Source of the DNA: JAENVT01 sp043758005
GTDB taxonomy: Bacteria; Actinomycetota; Acidimicrobiia; Acidimicrobiales; Ilumatobacteraceae
DNA length: 5,753 bases
Assembly: GCA_043758005.1 (NCBI GenBank)
Contig: JAYVOI010000092.1
Coordinates: forward strand, 1 to 5,753
Reading direction: 5' to 3'
Positions 1 to 4,313 of the stretch are shown here, piece after piece. Position numbers and translations under genes: made by a program. The notes below the pieces were generated by a model. That model made no database searches. It saw nothing but the letters and a program-made list of their open reading frames with translations, and had not been told where the DNA came from. Each line of letters begins with the position of its first letter. The stretch's first letter is position 1.

Positions 1-183
1 GTCCACGCGGCGATGTCGACGGCGGCCGAGACCGGCCGTACGTTCGACCACGAGTACACGATCGTGCTGCCCTCGGGCCAGGCGCGGGTCGTCCACGCGC
101 GGGCCCGGCCCGCGTTCGGCTCGACCCAGTCGGTGGCGGTGCTGCGGGGCATCGTCCGCGAGGTGGTGGACGAGCCCGGCTGA
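1..183 (+). CDS. PAS-domain protein, 3' end only
   Basis: An open frame enters from the left edge and stops at TGA 181-183, giving the last 60 residues of a protein. The visible part resembles the C-terminal half of a PAS_3-type fold: a helix end (VHAAMSTAAETG), a beta strand with the typical spacing FDHEYTIVLPSG, a second strand RVVHARARP, and a last strand (AVLRGIVREVV) where PAS domains often read like 'GxxxDVT'. PAS domains sense ligands, redox state or light and usually belong to histidine kinases, diguanylate cyclases or anti-sigma-factor phosphatases. The protein ends almost directly after the PAS fold, so any output domain must lie upstream, outside the window. Codons are strongly G/C-ending, as in the next gene. 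It is convergent with the PadR-YceI gene, so it is not in the hydrogenase operon. Confidence 0.7.
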   Translation, partial: VHAAMSTAAETGRTFDHEYTIVLPSGQARVVHARARPAFGSTQSVAVLRGIVREVVDEPG

Positions 184-192
184 CCGTGCGAA

Positions 193-216
193 CGGGCTTT
201 CGCTGCGGAGCGCCCG
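193..216. terminator. possible hairpin terminator between convergent genes
   Basis: The 36-base gap between two convergent stop codons can fold into a small hairpin. CGCT 201-204 pairs with AGCG 209-212 around a GCGG loop, and CGGG 193-196 pairs with CCCG 213-216 outside a four-base bulge. There is no clear T-run on either side, so this would be at best a weak bidirectional terminator. Position is the main support. Confidence 0.25.
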
Positions 217-219
217 GGG

Positions 220-1350
220 TCATGGCGCCGAGAGCTCGGCTTCCACCTGCAGGCGCACCCGGACGTCGGGATAGAAGCGGAGCATGAGCATGCTCGGGCA
301 CGTGAGGCCGAAGTCGCGCACGTCGAACGCCTGCTCGCCGGACACGATCAGGCGGCCCGGTTCGACCTCGATGCGAACGCTCCCGTCGACCGGGCGGGTC
401 ACACCGTGGAACGTGAGCTCGCCCGCCAACCGGTACCGTCCCGTTCCGGGCGAGGCCACGCTCTCGCGCAGGTCGAGCCCCACCACCGGGAACCGACGCA
501 TGTGGATGCGCCGGAGGAGCTCGGCGTCGTAGACGCTGTTGCCCGATCGCAGGCCGCTCACGGCGATGTCGATGTGCGCGGTGGGCTGCGGATCGCCGAG
601 CACGGCATCGCCGACGACATCGGCCTCGATGAACCCGGTGAGACCCTTCGCACCGAAGCTGATCGGCCCGGCGGTCGAGCGCACGTCGACCATCAGCACG
701 GACCGCTCGGGGACGAGTCGGAACACCTCCCTCGTGCCGCTCCGCCGGAACTCGGCGGTCTCCGTCCCGAGGGGGACGGGTGACGACGACCGGCCGGTCG
801 TCAGGTGGCTCGTCTCGTCGCTCGTCTGGTCGCTCGTCTGGTCGCTCGTCTGGGGGACGAGCGGTGACCAGCCGTAGTCCAGTGCCGCCGCCCAGTCGCG
901 TTCGACCTCGTCGAGGATCGACGCCGCCGTACCGGTGGCGTGGTACCGGCGCAGGACGAGCCCGAGGCAGTCGCATTCCTCGCGGATCACGTTCATCCAG
1001 ATGCCGAGCACCTTCTCGCCGAGCGCCGTGATGCCGTACACGCGTCGTGTCTGACCGGCCTTGGGTGCCTCCGTCCAGGACTCGACCAGCGCGTCGCTCT
1101 CGAGCCGCGCCAGCGCGCGATAGATCGTGGGACGGTCGATGGCATCGAACTGGAACTGCTGGAGACCCTTGTGGAGGCTGTAGCCGTGTCCCGGCCGCTC
1201 GGACAGCAGCAGCAGGACGGCCGGGAGCACGAACCGACGCGGCGGCGCGAGCGCAAAGCGCGACGACTCGATCGACCCTGATCGGCTCGATCCGGCGGAA
1301 CCTGACGACGCCGCTATGGGCGTGGACGACAGCGACGGGCTGGTCGGCAA
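220..1350 (-). CDS. PadR-family HTH regulator fused to a YceI-like domain
   Basis: This 376-residue protein has two domains not usually found together. Residues 1-37 are a Ser/Ala-rich leader. Residues about 38-115 match a PadR winged helix: FVLPAVLLLLSERPGHGYSL, then TIYRALARLESDALVES, then a wing RRVYGITALGEKVL. Residues about 116-165 look like the helical PadR dimerisation region. A low-complexity linker (TSDQ repeats, about 168-181) leads to residues about 205-374, which resemble YceI, a lipocalin-like barrel that binds polyisoprenoids or other lipids; key matches are GELTFHGVTRPV and FDVRDFGLTCP. Most YceI proteins are secreted, but no signal peptide is seen, so this copy should be cytoplasmic. 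It probably represses or activates DNA in response to a lipid-like ligand (inference). The TTG start at 1350 is favoured by an upstream GAGGGGG. It is divergent from the hydrogenase operon, suggesting local control. Confidence 0.82.
   Translation of the reverse strand: MPTSPSLSSTPIAASSGSAGSSRSGSIESSRFALAPPRRFVLPAVLLLLSERPGHGYSLHKGLQQFQFDAIDRPTIYRALARLESDALVESWTEAPKAGQTRRVYGITALGEKVLGIWMNVIREECDCLGLVLRRYHATGTAASILDEVERDWAAALDYGWSPLVPQTSDQTSDQTSDETSHLTTGRSSSPVPLGTETAEFRRSGTREVFRLVPERSVLMVDVRSTAGPISFGAKGLTGFIEADVVGDAVLGDPQPTAHIDIAVSGLRSGNSVYDAELLRRIHMRRFPVVGLDLRESVASPGTGRYRLAGELTFHGVTRPVDGSVRIEVEPGRLIVSGEQAFDVRDFGLTCPSMLMLRFYPDVRVRLQVEAELSAP
817..852. repeat. three perfect 12-bp tandem repeats in the PadR-YceI linker
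   Basis: The unit GTCGCTCGTCTG occurs three times in a row without a mismatch (817-828, 829-840, 841-852), with a partial, diverged copy just before it at about 808-815. Read on the minus strand it encodes repeated Thr-Ser-Asp-Gln in the linker between the two domains of the fusion protein. Because the unit is a multiple of three, gain or loss of copies keeps the frame and only changes linker length. Confidence 0.9.
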
Positions 1351-1394
1351 AGCACCCCCTCGAACACCACATCACCCGGACGAAGCAGCTCGGT

Positions 1395-1404
1395 GAGCTA
1401 GCTC
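1395..1404. promoter_or_regulatory. candidate operator palindrome
   Basis: GAGCTAGCTC is a perfect 10-bp palindrome about 45 bases upstream of the regulator's start and about 140 bases upstream of the hydrogenase start. Dimeric winged-helix regulators bind such symmetric sites, and the regulator is encoded next door. The assignment rests on symmetry and position only. Confidence 0.25.
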
Positions 1405-1471
1405 CCCCCGGGGCGTGACGCCATCGTACGACGGGGCGACGTCGCGGCGCCATAGGTGCATTCGACACTGA

Positions 1472-1500
1472 TTGACACCGTGCCCAACTCGGCCTAGGCC
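1472..1500 (+). promoter_or_regulatory. candidate sigma70-type promoter of the hydrogenase operon
   Basis: A perfect TTGACA hexamer at 1472-1477 is followed, after 17 bases, by TAGGCC at 1495-1500. The -35 and the spacing are ideal, but the -10 keeps only its first TA, so an activator might be needed if this is the promoter. The position, about 45 bases before the GTG start at 1546, gives a sensible leader length. Confidence 0.3.
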
Positions 1501-1545
1501 TGCACCACGGCCCATGTTCGCGGCTCGGATCGAGGAGGTAATTGC

Positions 1546-2757
1546 GTGTCGGTAACCGAGGCTCCGCCAGAGGAGACTGTCATCCACGTCCTTTGGATCA
1601 ACGCCGGGTTGAGCTGCGACGGTGACTCCGTTGCGCTCACCGCGGCGACGCAGCCGAGCATCGAGGAGATCGCGCTCGGCGCGCTGCCCGGTCTGCCCAA
1701 GATCGCGGTGCACTGGCCGTTGATCGACTTCGAGTGCGGTCCGGTCGGTGGGGCCGACGACTTCATCGAATGGTTCTTCAAGGCCGACCGCGGCGAGCTG
1801 GAACCGTTCGTGCTCGTCGTCGAGGGGTCGATCCCGAACGAGGCGATCAAGAAGGAGGGCTACTGGTGCGGCTTCGGCAACAACCCGGAGACCGACCAAC
1901 CGATGACGACGAGCGAGTGGCTCGACCGGCTCACTCCCAAGGCGCTGGCCGTGCTCGCGGCGGGCACGTGCGCGTGCTACGGCGGGATCCACGCCATGGC
2001 CGGGAACCCGACCGGCGCGATGGGCGTTCCCGACTACCTCGGGTGGGGGTGGAAGTCGAAGGCGGGGATCCCGATCGTGTGCGTGCCGGGCTGCCCGACC
2101 CATCCCGACAACCTGTCCGAGACGATCCTGTACCTGCTGTACCAGGCCACCGGTCAGGCGCCGATGATCCCCCTCGACGATGCGCTGCGCCCGCAGTGGC
2201 TGTTCGGGGCCACGGTGCACGAGGGCTGCGATCGCGCCGGCTACTACGAGCAGGGTGACTTCGCCACCGAGTACGGCTCACCGAAGTGCATCGTGAAGCT
2301 CGGCTGCTGGGGCCCGGTCGTCAAGTGCAACGTGCCGAAGCGCGGCTGGATCAACGGCGTGGGCGGTTGCCCGAACGTCGGCGGCATCTGCATCGGCTGC
2401 ACGATGCCCGGTTTTCCGGATGCGTTCGCGCCGTTCTACAAGGCGCCGCCGGGTGGGATGGTGTCGGCCTACTCCAGCCGCGCGGTCGGCAGTTTCATCC
2501 GGCCGCTGCGCCGCATCACCCAGCGCAAGCGCAACCTGACCGAACAGTGGAGCCGCGACCGAAGCATCCCCAGTGGCTGGGGCCATGTCGAGCCGCCAGG
2601 GCTGTTTGCGCGCGCGGCGAATTATTTCTATCGCAAACTGCAGTTCGCAGGCAGCGAATTCAGGCCCAATTCGGCGCGCCAGCAGCGACTGCAGGCCGAT
2701 GGGCACCAGTTCATAGGCGCGGCGAAGCGGCAGATCGAGCAGGAGGTTCGAACATGA
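1546..2757 (+). CDS. hhyS: [NiFe]-hydrogenase small subunit, actinobacterial (group 1h-like) type
   Basis: This 403-residue electron-transfer subunit carries the iron-sulfur chain from the NiFe site to the acceptor. There is no Tat signal; the protein starts directly before the first cluster motif, as in group 1h enzymes, so the dimer stays in the cytoplasm. Proximal-cluster ligands are likely C24, D27 (from LSCDGDS), C142 (GTCACYGG) and C183 (PGCPTHP); the Asp replacing a Cys is a known mark of this group. H225, C228, C248 and C254 fit the distal cluster. C261, C282 and C285, perhaps with C275, fit the medial cluster, which would then be a 4Fe type. The GTG start has an excellent AGGAGG at 1533-1538, seven bases away. 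After residue about 300 the sequence becomes a longer, basic tail than I expect for actinobacterial members, and codon style changes. It overlaps the next gene by ATGA. The symbol is by family; group 1l (hyl) is a possible alternative. Confidence 0.92.
   Translation: MSVTEAPPEETVIHVLWINAGLSCDGDSVALTAATQPSIEEIALGALPGLPKIAVHWPLIDFECGPVGGADDFIEWFFKADRGELEPFVLVVEGSIPNEAIKKEGYWCGFGNNPETDQPMTTSEWLDRLTPKALAVLAAGTCACYGGIHAMAGNPTGAMGVPDYLGWGWKSKAGIPIVCVPGCPTHPDNLSETILYLLYQATGQAPMIPLDDALRPQWLFGATVHEGCDRAGYYEQGDFATEYGSPKCIVKLGCWGPVVKCNVPKRGWINGVGGCPNVGGICIGCTMPGFPDAFAPFYKAPPGGMVSAYSSRAVGSFIRPLRRITQRKRNLTEQWSRDRSIPSGWGHVEPPGLFARAANYFYRKLQFAGSEFRPNSARQQRLQADGHQFIGAAKRQIEQEVRT
2380..2480. other. approximate composition breakpoint inside the small-subunit gene
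   Basis: By hand count, codons ending in A or T are about 8% over small-subunit codons 1-285 but about 20% over codons 286-403. GAA, AAT, TAT, TTT, AAA and CGA appear mainly after the change, and the looser style continues through all downstream genes. The change directly follows the conserved stretch encoding GGCPNVGGICIGCTMPGFPD, where DNA of distant organisms can be nearly identical. This marks a recombination point or an assembly join; the exact base cannot be fixed by eye. Confidence 0.5.
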
Positions 2758-3053
2758 CGGCCCAGGAAATCTACGGCTGGTGGTTCCTCTGGCTGGGCGT
2801 GGCCGGCGTCATCGTCGTCGCTGCGGCGGCGCTGCTGATCGCGATCGTCGTGCTGGCGCGGCAGATTGCGTCGCTCGCGGCCATCGGGATCACGGTGGTC
2901 GAGCAGATCGAGCAGAACACCAAGCCGATCTGGCAATTGAACGCTACCAACCATGTCGCCGTGCAACTGCTCGGCGGCGCCCAGGCGATCGAAGCCAATG
3001 CCGGCGCGATCGTCGGCGCGCTGAGTGCGGGCGAGCAGCGCCGCGCCGCATGA
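2754..3053 (+). CDS. small single-pass membrane protein 1 of the hydrogenase operon
   Basis: This 99-residue protein has a long hydrophobic helix at about residues 7-35, rich in Trp at its start (YGWWFLWLG), followed by one Arg and a mostly amphipathic tail. The tail holds the motif QIEQNTKPI (Thr56) shared in pattern with the four genes that follow, then a run of small and hydrophobic residues. The ATG at 2754 overlaps the small-subunit stop as ATGA and has AGGAGG at 2741-2746, seven bases upstream, so translation is coupled and strong. The frame stays open upstream but that part is a shadow of the hydrogenase gene. I do not recognise a named family with certainty. Position between the two catalytic subunits argues for a structural or membrane-anchor role. 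Confidence 0.85.
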   Translation: MTAQEIYGWWFLWLGVAGVIVVAAAALLIAIVVLARQIASLAAIGITVVEQIEQNTKPIWQLNATNHVAVQLLGGAQAIEANAGAIVGALSAGEQRRAA

Positions 3054-3081
3054 CTGGCGTCAATCGAAACAGGAGTCGAAG

Positions 3082-3411
3082 ATGGACAGCTTGCCGCAGT
3101 CGCCAGAACAGGCGGCTCAATTCGTCTGGTGGATTTCGCTGGGGCTCGGGCTGGTTGTCAGCGGCGTCGTCTCGCTGCTGCTGTGGCTGATCCACCGCAG
3201 CGCGGCAACCATCGATAGCCGCGTCTCGCGCATCTGGGATGTCGGCCAGCGGGTGGCCAACAACACCGTGCACATTCCGGCGCGGTACAAGACCAACGAG
3301 GTCGCCGGACAGATCCTGGCCACCGCGCTGCGCATCGACGCGGGGTCGGCGGTGATCGAGACCCATGCCAATGGCTGCCCCGGCTGCCCCGCATGCATGT
3401 TGAAGCATTGA
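3082..3411 (+). CDS. small single-pass membrane protein 2, with C-terminal CxxCxxC tail
   Basis: The protein has 109 residues: a short polar N-terminus, a membrane helix at about 14-37 (FVWWISLGLGLVVSGVVSLL), a basic patch with His-Arg and further Arg, the family motif RVANNTVHI (Thr62), and a tail ending GCPGCPACMLKH. Cys99, Cys102 and Cys105 are evenly spaced and could bind a metal or an iron-sulfur cluster, or form thiols; four ligands would need a partner, a second copy, or His109. It is the only member of the five with this tail. The ATG at 3082 is chosen over the upstream in-frame ATG at 3025 because AGGAG lies at 3071-3075 and 3025 is inside the previous gene. The 28-base gap and 10-base gap to its neighbours fit one operon. 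No named family is recognised with confidence. Confidence 0.85.
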   Translation: MDSLPQSPEQAAQFVWWISLGLGLVVSGVVSLLLWLIHRSAATIDSRVSRIWDVGQRVANNTVHIPARYKTNEVAGQILATALRIDAGSAVIETHANGCPGCPACMLKH

Positions 3412-3421
3412 GGAGCCCACG

Positions 3422-3712
3422 ATGGTCGTTCTAATCACGATGCTGACCGCGCTGCTGGTGCTGGTGTTCTTCGGCGTGCTGGCCTATGCGCTGGTCAAGA
3501 TCAGCGCGGCGCTCGAATCGATCGGCGGCAAACCGACCAGTTACCTCGCAAAGCTGCGCATGGGCTTGCGCGCGATCGAGAAGGAAACCAGTCACCTGGC
3601 GCCACAGGTGATCAAGGTCAACGCCGGGCTGACGCAAATCGCCGACGGGCTGGCCTCGGTGGACAAACACCTGGTCGGCACGATCGACGCCGTCACCCGA
3701 CAGGGGGCTTGA
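3422..3712 (+). CDS. small single-pass membrane protein 3 of the hydrogenase operon
   Basis: This 96-residue protein opens directly with a membrane helix at about 2-25, followed by Lys and an amphipathic region that looks helical, with hydrophobic residues every three to four positions. It carries the family motif AIEKETSHL (Thr56), then VNAGLTQIADGLASV, which closely parallels INGGLTTLLQGLLGV in the fifth small protein; these two are the most similar pair of the set. The ATG has AGGAG at 3411-3415, six bases upstream. The next gene follows after a single base. Function is unknown; a coiled or bundled tail interacting with the sister proteins is inferred. Confidence 0.85.
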   Translation: MVVLITMLTALLVLVFFGVLAYALVKISAALESIGGKPTSYLAKLRMGLRAIEKETSHLAPQVIKVNAGLTQIADGLASVDKHLVGTIDAVTRQGA

Positions 3713-3713
3713 A

Positions 3714-4022
3714 ATGGACACCATGCAAACCGTCTGGGCTGCGACCTTGCTGCTGGTCGCGCTGGTGATCGTGCCGCTGGCGGTGCTGTTGCTGCACCGC
3801 ACGCTGTGCGCCGCGATGTCGATCCGCCGCTACCTCGACGAGATGCTCGCCGCCGGTGTCGGCATTGCCGGCAACACCGCCGCGATCAAGGCGCTCGACG
3901 ACACCATCGGCGTGGCCGGATCGATGGTCGCGGTGGCCGGCAATATCAAGTCGCATTCGGGGACCATCGCGTCGGTGCTCGCTAGCCGGGCAGCCTCAGC
4001 TTCGTCGGGGAGTGCATCATGA
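3714..4022 (+). CDS. small single-pass membrane protein 4 of the hydrogenase operon
   Basis: The protein has 102 residues. A membrane helix spans about 7-27, followed by a basic stretch (His28-Arg29, then Arg38-Arg39) that by the positive-inside rule puts the tail in the cytoplasm. The family motif is GIAGNTAAI (Thr55), after which the sequence is rich in Ala, Gly, Val and Ile, and it ends in a Ser/Ala-rich stretch. A GGGGG at 3703-3707 serves the ATG at 3714; a second in-frame ATG at 3723 has poorer spacing. It overlaps the next gene by ATGA. Function is not known beyond its place in the hydrogenase operon. Confidence 0.82.
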   Translation: MDTMQTVWAATLLLVALVIVPLAVLLLHRTLCAAMSIRRYLDEMLAAGVGIAGNTAAIKALDDTIGVAGSMVAVAGNIKSHSGTIASVLASRAASASSGSAS

Positions 4023-4291
4023 CTGCGTGGCTGCTGACCTTGACCTTGGTCGTTACTTTCACGGTCGTGCTGGTGCTGGTGGTCTATCTGCTCGGCATCA
4101 TCCTCGCGCTGTGGGGCGCCAAGCGCAGCCTGGCCAAACTGGCCGGCGGGTTGGTCGCGATCCGCGACCACACGGCGCCGCTGGGCGATAAGCTCGGCGC
4201 GATCAACGGCGGCTTGACGACGCTGTTGCAGGGTTTGTTGGGCGTCAACGGCGACCTCGCGGCGATCGTCCGCGTGGCGCAGGGCAAGTAG
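4019..4291 (+). CDS. small single-pass membrane protein 5 of the hydrogenase operon
   Basis: This is the shortest member at 90 residues. A long hydrophobic segment covers about 4-31, then GAKRSLAK supplies a basic patch, and the tail has the motif AIRDHTAPL (Thr52) followed by INGGLTTLLQGLLGV and a regular pattern of Leu and Ile that suggests an amphipathic helix. It pairs most closely with the third small protein. GGGGAG at 4007-4012 is six bases before the ATG, which overlaps the preceding stop as ATGA. The large-subunit gene starts 22 bases after its stop, so the whole set is transcribed with the hydrogenase. Confidence 0.84.
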   Translation: MTAWLLTLTLVVTFTVVLVLVVYLLGIILALWGAKRSLAKLAGGLVAIRDHTAPLGDKLGAINGGLTTLLQGLLGVNGDLAAIVRVAQGK

Positions 4292-4313
4292 GACCGCAGA
4301 AGGAACTCGAAAT

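Larger units (their letters stand above)
1351..1545. promoter_or_regulatory. divergent intergenic region between regulator and hydrogenase operon
   Basis: This 195-base gap must hold the promoters of both the PadR-YceI gene (leftward) and the hydrogenase operon (rightward). It contains short symmetric elements: a perfect 10-bp palindrome GAGCTAGCTC at 1395-1404, an imperfect one GGCGT-G-ACGCC at 1412-1422, and TCGTACGA at 1424-1431. Any of them could be an operator half or core for the divergent regulator, but none matches the ATGT-N8-ACAT type sites known for some PadR proteins. No convincing gene is seen here; the antisense frame running through it is a GC-rich shadow. Confidence 0.6.

Noticed and set aside
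406..783. Plus-strand open frames opposite the PadR-YceI gene
   Set aside because: The minus strand encodes two recognisable domains across this stretch; the plus frames have only biased Arg, Pro and Ser composition.
817..852. Short CRISPR-like or regulatory repeat array
   Set aside because: The 12-bp units are directly adjacent with no spacers and encode a protein linker in frame.
1372..2220. A 282-residue minus-strand open frame spanning the promoter region and the small subunit
   Set aside because: It overlaps a well-supported gene and its biased composition is that of a shadow; no ribosome site or domain supports it.
2286..2753. Upstream extension of the first small membrane protein
   Set aside because: The frame is open but lies inside the small-subunit gene; the ATG at 2754 with AGGAGG upstream and a membrane helix right after it is the better start.
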